Shown piece by piece: positions 51,998 to 60,835 of a DNA stretch of 64,000 nucleotides (its first letter is position 1; the number at the start of each line of letters is the position of its first letter). This DNA is from Butyrivibrio fibrisolvens (lineage in GTDB: Bacteria; Bacillota; Clostridia; Lachnospirales; Lachnospiraceae). Location of the stretch: positions 2,604,001 through 2,668,000 of the forward strand of contig NZ_CP065800.1 in the NCBI RefSeq assembly GCF_023206215.1, given 5' to 3'. Under the pieces are notes generated by a model that saw only the letters and a program-made list of their open reading frames with translations, did no database searches and had not been told where the DNA came from. Both the position numbers and the translations under genes were made by a program.

Positions 51998-54001
51998 TCA
52001 TACCTGGAAGTAGCTGATATTCTGTCCAAGAGATTCAGCGAGATTTTGAAGCTTTTTAGCAGAATCGCTGATAAGCTGGAATGTAGCGTTTAGCTCTTCC
52101 ATAGAGGCGTTGGTCTCCTGAGTCGAAGCAGCATTTTCTTCTGATATAGCTGACAGATCTGTAATAATATGTGTGAGCTCGTTCTTGGCAGCGTTAAGAG
52201 AATCAACCTTCTCAGCAATTTGGTTGGAGCTCTGAGCAACATTAGATACACTGTCTACCATGGATTCCATGTTTTCCTTAGTAGTAGAAAGCTGCTCAGA
52301 CTGCTTGCCAAAGTTCTCGTTGAGTTTGACCATTACATCAACAGACTGCGCAGAATTCTGAAGCAGTGTATCAACGATCTCTTTGATCATATTGGCAGAC
52401 TTATTACTTTCTTCTGCAAGGGAGGAGATCTCTTGAGCAACAACTGCAAATCCTTTACCGGCATCACCTGCTCTTGCAGCTTCGATAGAAGCGTTGAGGG
52501 ACAAGAGATTGGTCTGGGATGCAATACTTGATATGGCTTCCGTGAATTCAGAGATTTGCTTGGCAGAAGTGTTGGTGGATTCGATTGTCTCGCCTATATC
52601 TTTAACGGACTGGGTAACTTCTTCGCTTTGCTTTATAAGCTGACTGAGAGTATCCATTGCCTTGTTGCAGGAATCTCTCATGTCTGAAGAGTACTCGTTG
52701 AGCTGTTCTACGTTGCCGGAGATGATGTCTATATCATCTCCAATGGATGTAGCATTGCCGGCAGCGGTCTGAACGCTTTCTGCCTGGGATACTGCGCCTC
52801 TTGATATCTCATCGATAGCATGAGATACCTGGCTTGCTGCTTCGGAAGCCTGAGATGCAGAATCTGAAAGGCTGATACTCTCATTATCAACATCTTTGGA
52901 AGATGCTTTGGTACTCTTCATGACATCGCTGAGTCTTGATCTCATATCGTTAACGGCATCGGCCATTTCAGCAATCTCATTGTTGGACTTGACCTTAACA
53001 TCGTCTGCTGCAAGATTGCCACCTGCAAGTTCACCGGCAAGAGCACTTGTTGCTGCAATAGGCACAGCAAAAGATTTGGCGATATTATATCCAAGGATAG
53101 CTGCTATAATAAGAATTACAGCTCCAAAACCGATTATCAGATTGATAGTGATATACGAAGCTCTCATAGCTCCCTGATAATCAACTTCAGTAATGATACC
53201 CCATCCGGTTAGATCATTTCTGGTATATGCTACGATAGATTTATGACCTGTATAATCAGAAATGCTGCATCCTGTCTCTCCTGCAAGAGCTTTTTTAACA
53301 AGTGCAGAACTACTGTAGTCAGGTCTACCTGTTTCTACAGATACATCAGTAGTCGAACCTTCTATAAGGAATCCTTCACGGTCCACAATATTGATTACAG
53401 TGATATCATCAGCAGTTTTACTGAGAATATCTTCAAGGAAAAGAAGATCATAGTTCCTATGGATGATACCGATAACCTGTCCGGAAGCATTCTTAACAGG
53501 AACAGACAGAACTATGATAAAGGCGCCTGATGTCTTGCTTTCAATAACTTCAGATACATATTCATTGCCGGCCATTGCTTGAGTGAAGTATTCTCTTGTA
53601 TCTACAGTGATTAGCTCGCCATCATCACTTCTGAAGATCTGCTGCCCGGTATTGTCGACAAGTCTTATGTAGTTGCCATCGTTAACATTGGCATCTGCAG
53701 TTTTCATAGTATAGGATGCGTTTTTTTTAACAGCTTCATTGGTTGGATCTTCCAGAAACTGTATTACATCCGATGATGATGCGACAGTCCTAAGCATAGC
53801 CTGGTTCTGAGCAATTAAAGTTTCTATGTCTGATGAGATGACTTTGGATTTTTCAGTAGCAATAGTCTCCTGATTATCGGTTGCCATGTTGATGGAAGAC
53901 AAGGAGCTGATAACTATTGCGATCAGAAGAGGAATGCTGCTTAGAAGTAGCATAGTAACAATCAGCTGGGTTTTAATACTACCACGTTTCTTTGTTTTCA
54001 T
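51998..54001 (-). CDS. Methyl-accepting chemotaxis protein with dCache sensor
   Basis: A 667-residue transmembrane chemoreceptor. A first helix (about residues 9-32) is followed by a 250-residue extracellular dCache-type sensor (segments [21 protein letters not shown] and [12 protein letters not shown]), a second helix (about 285-305, [18 protein letters not shown]), a HAMP domain, and a long signalling coiled coil with the tip [21 protein letters not shown] use the ATG at 54001 because GGAGG lies 8 bases before it; the longer frame to 54127 has no site. dCache domains usually bind amino acids or small organic acids. A sigma-28-type promoter lies upstream. Confidence 0.93.
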   Translation of the reverse strand: MKTKKRGSIKTQLIVTMLLLSSIPLLIAIVISSLSSINMATDNQETIATEKSKVISSDIETLIAQNQAMLRTVASSSDVIQFLEDPTNEAVKKNASYTMKTADANVNDGNYIRLVDNTGQQIFRSDDGELITVDTREYFTQAMAGNEYVSEVIESKTSGAFIIVLSVPVKNASGQVIGIIHRNYDLLFLEDILSKTADDITVINIVDREGFLIEGSTTDVSVETGRPDYSSSALVKKALAGETGCSISDYTGHKSIVAYTRNDLTGWGIITEVDYQGAMRASYITINLIIGFGAVILIIAAILGYNIAKSFAVPIAATSALAGELAGGNLAADDVKVKSNNEIAEMADAVNDMRSRLSDVMKSTKASSKDVDNESISLSDSASQASEAASQVSHAIDEISRGAVSQAESVQTAAGNATSIGDDIDIISGNVEQLNEYSSDMRDSCNKAMDTLSQLIKQSEEVTQSVKDIGETIESTNTSAKQISEFTEAISSIASQTNLLSLNASIEAARAGDAGKGFAVVAQEISSLAEESNKSANMIKEIVDTLLQNSAQSVDVMVKLNENFGKQSEQLSTTKENMESMVDSVSNVAQSSNQIAEKVDSLNAAKNELTHIITDLSAISEENAASTQETNASMEELNATFQLISDSAKKLQNLAESLGQNISYFQV

Positions 54002-54476
54002 ATGATATCCTCCTGGATATGAAAAACTTGAACATGTTTCATTCTTGAACTTGACTGGTGCTTTGAGATCCACCAATATGAATAGTAGTCGTTTTTTACT
54101 CACAAAAGATATATAAAGTGAGATCATCTTTATCTATATCGGTCCGCAAGAATCCAACATTAATACGCGTAAAATATTAACAGTATTAATAAAACGATTC
54201 AAAATTTTCACTTGGGCAGATCAACATCCCTCAAGCCTTTACAAGGCTAGACAATATATAAATCATTTCGGTAAATTTTTTATCATCTCTTTGTTTTATT
54301 CTTTTTTAATTAAATTTTTTCAAATATATATATAAATAATAATGGCTTGTATGATAAAATGAATTGTGCAAAATATAACGTGCCAAAGTCAGAAAAGAAC
54401 AGGCTTTGAATGATCATTAACATAAAGATTTCCAAATAGTAAAAATACCTAATGATAAAGAAAGGCGACAAAAATC
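54002..54476. other. 475-base divergent intergenic region
   Basis: Contains the minus-strand sigma-28-type promoter of the chemoreceptor, a small hairpin (AGCCTT with AAGGCT at 54234-54248), and a long AT-rich part before the nitroreductase gene. No coding sequence is seen. Confidence 0.55.
54136..54162 (-). promoter_or_regulatory. Sigma-28 (flagellar) type promoter of the dCache chemoreceptor
   Basis: Read on the minus strand: TAAT (54162-54159), 15 bases, ACCGATAT (54143-54136). It has the same -10 and spacing as the promoter at 46317-46343 and leaves a leader of about 130 bases. Confidence 0.6.
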
Positions 54477-55292
54477 ATGAAATTATCCCAGTACATGCTT
54501 GAAAGAAAGAGTGTAAGAACATTTAATGCAAATCAGAAGATAGATTCTGATAAACTAAGCACTTTTAAAGAATTCATCAAGGATATAAAGAATCCTTATG
54601 ATATTCCTGTTAAGTTCGAAATATTTGATAAGGATGCTAATGGACTTTCAAGTCCGGTAATAGCAGGCGAAGAGGCGTATGTTATAGCCACTGTTCCAAA
54701 GATAGAGCATGCTGAAGAAGCATATGGATATTCATTTGAACTTATGATGCTGTGTGCCAAGGCTCTTGGAATAGGTACTGTCATGATAGGCGGAACCATG
54801 AAAAGAGAGATATTCGAGCAGGCAGCTGGTCTTAAAGATGGTGAGATGATGCCCTGTGTGACACCAATCGGTATTCCTGCAGATAAGAGATCCATCAAGG
54901 AGAATCTCATGAGAACAGGTATCAAGGCCGATTCCAGAAAGGATGCATCAAAACTCTTCTTCCAGGACGAGTTCGATAAAGCTATGGGAGAAACAAGTGA
55001 TGAAGTAAGACTTGCACTTGAACATGTCAGATGGGCTCCGTCAGCTGTTAACAAGCAGCCATGGAGAATAGTAAGACAGGGCAATATATATCATTTCTAT
55101 GAGAAAAAAGACAAAGGATATATAAATCCAAGTACAGGAGACCTTCAGAAGATAGACCTTGGAATTGCAATCTGTCACTTTATGACAAGTCTAAAGGACC
55201 ACGGAGTAGATTCAAAGCTTGTACTTAATGATCCGGCTATAGCATGCCCTGAAGATACAGAGTATATCGCAAGCGTTGTAGTAGAAGAGTAA
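54477..55292 (+). CDS. Nitroreductase family protein (TM1586 type)
   Basis: A 271-residue flavoprotein-like oxidoreductase. It has ERKSVRTF near the N-terminus, GYSFELMMLCAKALGIGTVMIGG in the middle, and in the second half EHVRWAPSAVNKQPWRIV and HFMTSLKDHGV. The two-part arrangement matches the putative TM nitroreductase group (TM1586), in which one chain carries two half-domains. FMN binding and NAD(P)H-dependent reduction are expected; the substrate is unknown. GAAAGG precedes the ATG. A terminator follows at 55347. Confidence 0.82.
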   Translation: MKLSQYMLERKSVRTFNANQKIDSDKLSTFKEFIKDIKNPYDIPVKFEIFDKDANGLSSPVIAGEEAYVIATVPKIEHAEEAYGYSFELMMLCAKALGIGTVMIGGTMKREIFEQAAGLKDGEMMPCVTPIGIPADKRSIKENLMRTGIKADSRKDASKLFFQDEFDKAMGETSDEVRLALEHVRWAPSAVNKQPWRIVRQGNIYHFYEKKDKGYINPSTGDLQKIDLGIAICHFMTSLKDHGVDSKLVLNDPAIACPEDTEYIASVVVEE

Positions 55293-55346
55293 CTAACTGA
55301 AACTTTGCACTTGCCAAACATATCAAGAAAATATAACTCTCTATAT

Positions 55347-55396
55347 AATCCTCACATTATATGCTACGATATATTGTGAGGATTGTTGTGTTTTTT
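55347..55396 (+). terminator. Terminator after the nitroreductase gene
   Basis: AATCCTCACA (55347-55356) pairs with TGTGAGGATT (55375-55384) around an 18-base loop, then TTTTTT at 55391-55396. Confidence 0.75.
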
Positions 55397-55516
55397 GCCG
55401 AAAGATATAGCAGAAAATTGTGGAGACATTATAGAGAAACTACAGAAAAAATACAGAAAAAACTACAGAGAAAGCCAGTCACCAGATAGTCTATGTTTAT
55501 ATACGGAGGTTCGTAT

Positions 55517-57043
55517 ATGGATTACAGGATCAAAAGTGAAATCGCCAAATGCAGTTTGTGTCATGATGCTCCCTGCTCTAAGTCTTGTGGTATAGGAGAA
55601 AATAGTAGAGACTATACTAAAAAAATAGACATTGCCAGGATCATACGAGCAATGTATTTTGATAATGCAATTCTTGCAGCAAGCCTTCTTCCGGATGATT
55701 ATTCCGAAAGAGACTCTCGCGAGCTTATCTATTCCTGTCCCAGGAAGGTTGATATCCCACTTATATTAAAAGGTCTTCAGGATGAAAAGAAGAAATTAGA
55801 AAATCTTTCAGAAATTGGAGGACTTAAAGCTCTTGATAGTGTAGACATATCGACGGATATATGCGGCGTGAAGCTTGAAAATCCCTTCCTTTTGTCATCA
55901 TCAGTAGTAGCCAGCAACTATGAAATGTGTGAAAGAGCTTTTGAGATGGGCTGGGCAGGCGCTGCTTTTAAGACTGTCTGCATGATGGATATACATGAAG
56001 CTTCTCCCAGGTTTTCTGCTGTAAAGACAGCAACAGGCAAGTTCTATGGATTTAAGAACATAGAGCAGCTCTCTGATCATAGCGTAGAAGAGAACATGGA
56101 AGTATTTAAAAAGCTTAAGGAGAAGTTCCCTGATAAAGTTATAATTGCATCCATTATGGGTAGGGACGAAGAGGAATGGGAATATCTTGCAAGAAAATGT
56201 ACTGATGCAGGAGCTGATGTGATCGAGTGCAACTTCTCATGTCCTAATATGGAAGCCAAGGGGACAGGCTCTGATGTGGGTCAGGATCCTGATACTGTGG
56301 AAAGATATACAAGAGCCACAAGAAGAGGAACGCACTTGCCTATTCTTGCCAAGATGACTCCCAATATTACTGATATGAGAGTACCTGCCATAGCTGCTAT
56401 AAGAGGCGGCGCCAATGGTATCGCTGCTATCAATACTATAAAATCTATCACAGGAGTAAATATAGACACGCTGGTAGCTCTGCCGGCAGTCCATGGAAGT
56501 TCCATGCTTGGCGGATATTCAGGAGTAGCTGTTAAACCTATAGCACTTCGATTTATATCAGAGATGGCGACATGTCCTGAAATCAAGGGGCATCATATAA
56601 GCGGAATGGGCGGAATAGAGACCTGGCGCGACGGTCTGGAGTTTATCCTGCTTGGAGCAGGTAGTCTTCAGGTTACAACAGCTGTAATGGAATACGGCTA
56701 TCGCATCATTGATGATCTTATATCAGGACTTAAGATATATATGGCACAGCGCGGCTATACATCTGTAAGTCAGCTTATAGGCGCTGCGACAGACTCAATC
56801 AAAGAAAATGACGAAGTGGAAAGAGACACAATTGTTTTTCCGATAATAGATCAGGATAAGTGCATCGGCTGCGGAAGATGCTATATAAGCTGCCGTGATG
56901 GAGGTCATCAGGCACTTGTATATTCGGAAGAGAACCGGAGTGTGAGACTAAACGGTGGCAAGTGCGTTGGCTGTCAGCTATGCTCACTGGTGTGTCCTGT
57001 AGGAGCGATAAGTCAGAGTAAGAGAGTAGTGCGTACAAAATAA
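55517..57043 (+). CDS. preA: Dihydropyrimidine dehydrogenase subunit PreA-like, with extra N-terminal Fe-S region
   Basis: A 508-residue protein. Residues 105-410 form the FMN barrel of the dihydroorotate/dihydropyrimidine dehydrogenase family (GVKLENPFLLSSSVVASNYEM, IECNFSCPNMEAKG, LAKMTPNITD). The C-terminus binds two [4Fe-4S] clusters (CIGCGRCYISC and CVGCQLCSLVC). An additional 95 N-terminal residues carry CSLCHDAPCSKSC and SCPRKVDIPLI, resembling the Fe-S entry domain normally found in PreT or the start of eukaryotic DPYD. E. coli PreA is about 410 residues and lacks it. No preT gene is adjacent, so pyrimidine reduction is likely but not certain. GGAGG at 55505-55509 fixes the ATG at 55517. 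Confidence 0.85.
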   Translation: MDYRIKSEIAKCSLCHDAPCSKSCGIGENSRDYTKKIDIARIIRAMYFDNAILAASLLPDDYSERDSRELIYSCPRKVDIPLILKGLQDEKKKLENLSEIGGLKALDSVDISTDICGVKLENPFLLSSSVVASNYEMCERAFEMGWAGAAFKTVCMMDIHEASPRFSAVKTATGKFYGFKNIEQLSDHSVEENMEVFKKLKEKFPDKVIIASIMGRDEEEWEYLARKCTDAGADVIECNFSCPNMEAKGTGSDVGQDPDTVERYTRATRRGTHLPILAKMTPNITDMRVPAIAAIRGGANGIAAINTIKSITGVNIDTLVALPAVHGSSMLGGYSGVAVKPIALRFISEMATCPEIKGHHISGMGGIETWRDGLEFILLGAGSLQVTTAVMEYGYRIIDDLISGLKIYMAQRGYTSVSQLIGAATDSIKENDEVERDTIVFPIIDQDKCIGCGRCYISCRDGGHQALVYSEENRSVRLNGGKCVGCQLCSLVCPVGAISQSKRVVRTK

Positions 57044-57067
57044 TATGACATAAGTGTTAAAAGTCAT

Positions 57068-57094
57068 TTCGATTCGAGCTTGCTCGAAATCGAA
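57068..57094. terminator. Hairpin after preA
   Basis: TTCGATTCGAGC (57068-57079) pairs with GCTCGAAATCGAA (57082-57094) with one bulge and a two-base loop. No T tract. Confidence 0.45.
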
Positions 57095-57099
57095 TATGA

Positions 57100-57438
57100 A
57101 TTTATGGCAAGTACAAGGTTGGAGATGACGGACTTCCGACATTCTGCGGAGACTTCCAGACAATCAGCTGGGTATGCAGCTTCGAAGGAGCTGATATAAA
57201 GACCAAAGCAGATATAGATGCAGAAATAGTCGATGAAAACGGAGCAGTAACTGATAAAACAACGGTTGCTACAGGAACTGTAGTCATACCTTATCGCACA
57301 GATGGTGATAAGTTCATTGACTGTAAGTTAGAGGATGGCAGTATCGTGCGATTTACATTCAGCTCTACCTCATATCCTAGAAGTATTAATGGAACTGAGA
57401 TGAATGATCTGTTCGAGAACTTATGTTTTGCCGGATAA
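57100..57438 (+). pseudogene. C-terminal fragment of an unidentified protein, no start codon
   Basis: An open frame of 112 residues runs from just after an in-frame TGA (57097-57099) to TAA at 57436. It reads like real protein: YGKYKVGDDGLPTFCGDFQT, then ADIKTKADIDAEIVDENG, GTVVIPYRTDGDKFID and FTFSSTSYPRSING. There is no ATG, GTG or TTG near the beginning and no ribosome-binding site. It looks like the beta-rich end of a secreted protein that lost its N-terminus. Alternatively the start lies in another frame before a frameshift. I do not recognise the family. Confidence 0.55.
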
Positions 57439-57500
57439 AATACAAGGCAATGTTATTTCGGAACATAAATAAACTTAAGACGTATTGCTCTTAATATAGG

Positions 57501-57539
57501 AAAGCTACTAATGTAGGAAACTGCGTTAGTGGCTTTTTT
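57501..57539 (+). terminator. Terminator after the remnant
   Basis: AAAGCTACTAA (57501-57511) pairs with TTAGTGGCTTT (57526-57536) with one G-U pair; the T run continues to 57539. Confidence 0.75.
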
Positions 57540-57694
57540 ATATGCAATATTATGACTCGTAGGGCATAAGCAAAGAAGTACGTAGTGCGGGGCTGAAATT
57601 TGTAGCTGGTTAAAGCTATTCATAGATTTAGGACTTAGTAGGGGGTATCGTTTTTGCTAGAACCGGTTATAGGAATTAATTATAACAAATCCTA

Positions 57695-57723
57695 TTGAAT
57701 AAGTAGGAAATAAGAATTATGAT
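57695..57723 (+). promoter_or_regulatory. Promoter of the amino-acid ABC operon
   Basis: TTGAAT at 57695-57700 and TATGAT at 57718-57723 with a 17-base spacer, 43 bases before the start codon. Confidence 0.65.
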
Positions 57724-57765
57724 AGCTATCAAGTCAATCAGATACAAAAGCAGGAGGAAAATATT

Positions 57766-58623
57766 ATGAAGAGATTAACATCGCTATTACTAATTGCAGC
57801 ACTTGGAATCGGAGGGCTTACATCATGCTCAAGCAAGGCAGCCCAATCGCAGAACGAATCTGCCAATACTCAAAACTCATCAGCAGATAATCAGGATACA
57901 TCAGATGGTCAGTCTACAACATATGACAAGATCTTAGAGCAGGGATATATTACATTTGCAACAGAAGGAACTTATGCACCATATTCTTATCATGATGATG
58001 ACAATAATCTTGTAGGTTTTGATGTTGAGGTAGCACAGAAGGTTGCAGAGAAACTTGGCGTAGAAGCAAGATTTACTGAAACTCAGTGGGATGGCATAAT
58101 CGCAGGTCTTGATGCTCAGAAATATGATGCTATAGCCAATCAGGTTAGTATAACACCAGAAAGACAGGAGAAGTATCTTTTTTCTACACCATACACATAT
58201 GTATACGGAGCAGTTATCGTAAGTGGAGATAACGAAGATATAAGCAGTTTCGAAGACCTTGATGGCAAGGACGTTGCGCTAACTGTTACAAGTAACTGGG
58301 CAGAAGTTGCGCAGAGCTATGGCGGCAATATCGTTTCTACAAGCGGATTCAGCGAGTCTATCCAGCTTGTGATCCAAGGAAGAGCAGATGCTACAGTTAA
58401 TGACAATGTTACATTCCTTGATTTTAAAGCCAATCAGCCTGATGCCAATGTCAAAATCGTAGCTACATCACAGGATTCCACTCAGTCAGCTATCCTTATA
58501 AGACAAGAGGATACAGCCCTTCAGGAAGCTATCAATAAGGCACTTGAGGAGCTTCGAGCAGATGGCACACTTGCAGAACTGTCAGTTAAGTATTTTGGTG
58601 AAGACATCACTATAGAAAAATAA
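57766..58623 (+). CDS. Amino-acid ABC transporter substrate-binding lipoprotein
   Basis: A 285-residue extracellular binding protein. The signal peptide ends in LTSC, making Cys21 the lipid-modified residue, followed by a Ser/Asn/Gln linker. The SBP_bac_3 domain shows GYITFATEGTYAPYSYHD, LVGFDVEVAQKVAEKLG, DAIANQVSITPERQEKYLFS and LRADGTLAELSVKYFG. The pattern fits cystine or polar amino-acid binders of the FliY/TcyA kind. AGGAGG precedes the ATG. The permease and ATPase follow in order. Confidence 0.92.
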   Translation: MKRLTSLLLIAALGIGGLTSCSSKAAQSQNESANTQNSSADNQDTSDGQSTTYDKILEQGYITFATEGTYAPYSYHDDDNNLVGFDVEVAQKVAEKLGVEARFTETQWDGIIAGLDAQKYDAIANQVSITPERQEKYLFSTPYTYVYGAVIVSGDNEDISSFEDLDGKDVALTVTSNWAEVAQSYGGNIVSTSGFSESIQLVIQGRADATVNDNVTFLDFKANQPDANVKIVATSQDSTQSAILIRQEDTALQEAINKALEELRADGTLAELSVKYFGEDITIEK

Positions 58624-58718
58624 TGTATTCTATAAAAATAGTATTTAATGTAATACAAGATAAAGTGTTAGCTACTGATAATACGATTAATGAAATAAGG
58701 CAATGTTAGGATTAACCA

Positions 58719-59393
58719 ATGAATTCAAGACTGTGGGATATAATAATAAACTCAATACCTAAAATACTCCTTCCGGGTATAACCTATACTATTCCTCTAA
58801 CTTTATTGTCTTTTGCTATAGGGATGGTGATAGCAATCATCGTAGCTGTTACGAGAGCTATGAAGATCAAGGTATTGTCTGAGATATTCAGATTCTACGT
58901 ATGGGTATTTCGTGGAACCCCTATGCTGGTGCAGCTGTTCATAATATTTTATGGACTTCCAAACGTAGGAGTAAGGCTGGATGCATTCCCGTCAGCTATC
59001 ATCGCATTTTCCTTAAACGTTGGAGCTTATGCATCAGAGACCATAAGAGGTTCGATACTGTCAATTCCAAAAAGTCAGACAGAAGGAGCAGTAGCATGCG
59101 GATTATCACTGGGGCAGGCAATGTATCACATAGTATTACCGCAGGCTATCAAGAACTGCGTACCGGCACTTTTCAATACATTTATATCACTGGTCAAGGA
59201 CACTTCCCTTGCTGCCAACATAACTATCACGGAGATGTTCATGGCGACCCAGAGAATCGTTGCAGTTACTTATGAGCCGCTGGCTCTGTATATAGAGGTT
59301 GCAGTCGTATATCTCATATTCAGTACAGCGCTGACATATCTGCAGAAATATGTTGAAAGTAAATTAAATGTTCACGCAGTAGAGGCGAACTAG
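58719..59393 (+). CDS. Amino-acid ABC transporter permease
   Basis: A 224-residue HisM/GlnP-type permease with five membrane helices. The N-terminal segment GITYTIPLTLLSFAIG and YVWVFRGTPMLVQLFIIFYGLP are typical. The coupling loop that docks on the ATPase is EGAVACGLSLGQAMYHIVLPQA. It lies 95 bases after the binding-protein gene; I see no strong terminator between them. The ATG has only a modest TAGGA upstream. Confidence 0.93.
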   Translation: MNSRLWDIIINSIPKILLPGITYTIPLTLLSFAIGMVIAIIVAVTRAMKIKVLSEIFRFYVWVFRGTPMLVQLFIIFYGLPNVGVRLDAFPSAIIAFSLNVGAYASETIRGSILSIPKSQTEGAVACGLSLGQAMYHIVLPQAIKNCVPALFNTFISLVKDTSLAANITITEMFMATQRIVAVTYEPLALYIEVAVVYLIFSTALTYLQKYVESKLNVHAVEAN

Positions 59394-59405
59394 AGAGGTT
59401 AACTC

Positions 59406-60158
59406 ATGCTCAAAGTCAGAAATCTTAACAAGTCTTTTGGAGACAAGGTAATACTTAATGATATAAGCTTTGATGTTAATAAGGGCGAAACTGTGGCTAT
59501 AATCGGGCCTTCCGGATCCGGTAAGTCAACAACCTTAAGATGCATCAACCTTCTGGAAAAACCTGATAGCGGAAGCCTTACACTTGCAGGTAAGACCTAT
59601 GACTATGCTGCACTTTCCAAACAGGATATATCAAATATAAGAAAAAGCACTGCAATGGTATTCCAGAACTTCAGTCTCTATGAGAACAAAACTGCCATCC
59701 AGAATATCACCCTTCCACTTATAAAAGGAAAAGGCTACAGCAAGAAGGATGCAACAGAAGAAGCTTTGAAGCAACTGGAAAAAGTAGGCCTTACAGAATG
59801 GAAAGACCATTATCCTGCCCAGTTGTCAGGAGGCCAGCAGCAAAGAGTAGGCATCGCCAGAGCCTTAGCACTAAAACCAGACGTGATACTATTCGATGAA
59901 CCTACAAGTGCGTTGGATCCCGAAAGAGTTCAAGGAATACTCGGCATCATAAAAGAGATATCCAAGCAGAGGATAACCTCGGTTATAGTAACTCACGAAC
60001 TTGAGTTCGCACTGGATGTTGCCGACAGAGTGATACTTATAGCAGACGGCATCATAGTTGAAGAGGGTAGTGCAAGAGAAGTCCTTAAGAACCCAAAAGA
60101 TCCAAGAGCAATTAAGTTTTTGGGGCACTTTGCAGATAAGCTTGAGTACATAATATAA
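59406..60158 (+). CDS. Amino-acid ABC transporter ATP-binding protein
   Basis: A 250-residue GlnQ/HisP-type ATPase. Walker A is GPSGSGKST (about residues 34-42), the signature is LSGGQQQRVGIARAL, Walker B is ILFDEPTSALDPE, and the H-loop is VTHELEFA. It is complete, in contrast to the partial homologue at the left edge of the window. GAGAGG precedes the ATG, 12 bases after the permease stop. It ends the three-gene operon, and a bidirectional terminator follows. Confidence 0.95.
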   Translation: MLKVRNLNKSFGDKVILNDISFDVNKGETVAIIGPSGSGKSTTLRCINLLEKPDSGSLTLAGKTYDYAALSKQDISNIRKSTAMVFQNFSLYENKTAIQNITLPLIKGKGYSKKDATEEALKQLEKVGLTEWKDHYPAQLSGGQQQRVGIARALALKPDVILFDEPTSALDPERVQGILGIIKEISKQRITSVIVTHELEFALDVADRVILIADGIIVEEGSAREVLKNPKDPRAIKFLGHFADKLEYII

Positions 60159-60205
60159 GTCGAAGAGTCAAAGAAAATATTGTTAGTGACAAAATGAATC
60201 AAATT

Positions 60206-60258
60206 GTCAAAAAGCTCCCGGTATAATGATAGACATTGTACCGGGAGTTTTTTGACAT
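60206..60258. terminator. Bidirectional terminator between convergent genes
   Basis: CTCCCGGTA (60216-60224) pairs with TACCGGGAG (60240-60248). TGTCAAAAA on the left and TTTTTTGACA on the right extend the symmetry, giving a T run after the stem in each direction. Confidence 0.85.
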
Positions 60259-60600
60259 TTACTTGTTATTATTCTTCAATCGTTCAAGCTCTTTTCGGAG
60301 CAATTCAATCTCATTGGAGAGCTTCTCATTTTTATTAGCAAGCTTTTCTTTTTCATCAGAAAGCTTTTCATTTTCATTGGAGAGCTTCTCATTTTTATTA
60401 GCAAGCTTTTCTTTTTCATCAGAAAGCTTTTCATTTTCATCGGATAGCTTCTCATTTTCATCAGCAAGCTTTTTTCTCTCTTCTTCGCCTTCAGCGAGTC
60501 CAAGATTCTTAGCTTCGTGGAAGAGTCTTATCTCAGGTAAATCCAATACCTTTCCACCCATAATATCACCTACCTTCTCCTGTACCTTAGCGTGATTCAT
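60259..60600 (-). CDS. Heptad-repeat coiled-coil protein, probably an N-terminally truncated gene
   Basis: A 113-residue protein. The first 40 residues (MNHAKVQEKVGDIMGGKVLD and PEIRLFHEAKNLG) look like the end of a larger protein. The remaining 70 are nine or ten heptads of the form EKLSDEN/EKLANKN, with Leu at one position of each, a near-ideal parallel coiled coil. Two exact 63-bp copies (three heptads each) lie at 60312-60437. In-frame sequence continues upstream of the ATG at 60600 for about 30 codons to a stop, without a good start site (TTG at 60663 is possible). Function unknown. It may be the tail of a nuclease- or transposase-like accessory protein. Confidence 0.5.
   Translation of the reverse strand: MNHAKVQEKVGDIMGGKVLDLPEIRLFHEAKNLGLAEGEEERKKLADENEKLSDENEKLSDEKEKLANKNEKLSNENEKLSDEKEKLANKNEKLSNEIELLRKELERLKNNNK
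60312..60437 (-). repeat. Two exact tandem 63-bp repeats in the coiled-coil gene
   Basis: 60312-60374 and 60375-60437 are identical by eye; a third, diverged partial copy follows to about 60475. The unit is three heptads (21 codons), so gain or loss of copies keeps both frame and coiled-coil register. Confidence 0.85.
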
Positions 60601-60835
60601 AGTAAGCTTATAAACTACCTTGTGTGTTAACCTAATGATAACATCATAGGAAAATACTGACAAGTTGCCAGTTTCAAGCAGATGCGGCGATTAATGGGGA
60701 TTATGAGTTTATATTTTAGTTATATTAAACATCTTATGATCAAAAAGGTACTATATTATTACAGCTTAATCTATGATATTGTCATATTAGAACTAGTGTA
60801 AACAGCCGCTTTTTTATCTGCAAAGGAGGCCTTCT

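Larger units (their letters stand above)
57044..57765. other. 722-base gap with a gene remnant, terminators and a promoter
   Basis: Contains a hairpin after preA, a 113-codon remnant without a start, a terminator, about 150 bases with no recognised content, and the promoter of the amino-acid ABC operon. Confidence 0.65.

Noticed and set aside
53000..53177. Plus-strand frame opposite the chemoreceptor gene
   Set aside because: Antisense shadow of the HAMP and membrane region.
55383..55595. 70-codon frame before preA
   Set aside because: It overlaps the preA ribosome-binding site and start and has no site of its own.
57095..57105. Third copy of the dispersed motif (TATGAATTTAT)
   Set aside because: Only 11 bases match and the flanking GTC and TAAT parts are missing, so chance is likely in AT-rich DNA.
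60312..60437. CRISPR-like tandem repeats
   Set aside because: The units abut without spacers and are coding heptads.
60236..60595. Ser/Phe-rich plus-strand frame across the 63-bp repeats
   Set aside because: It is the reverse complement of the heptad repeats and lacks a ribosome-binding site.
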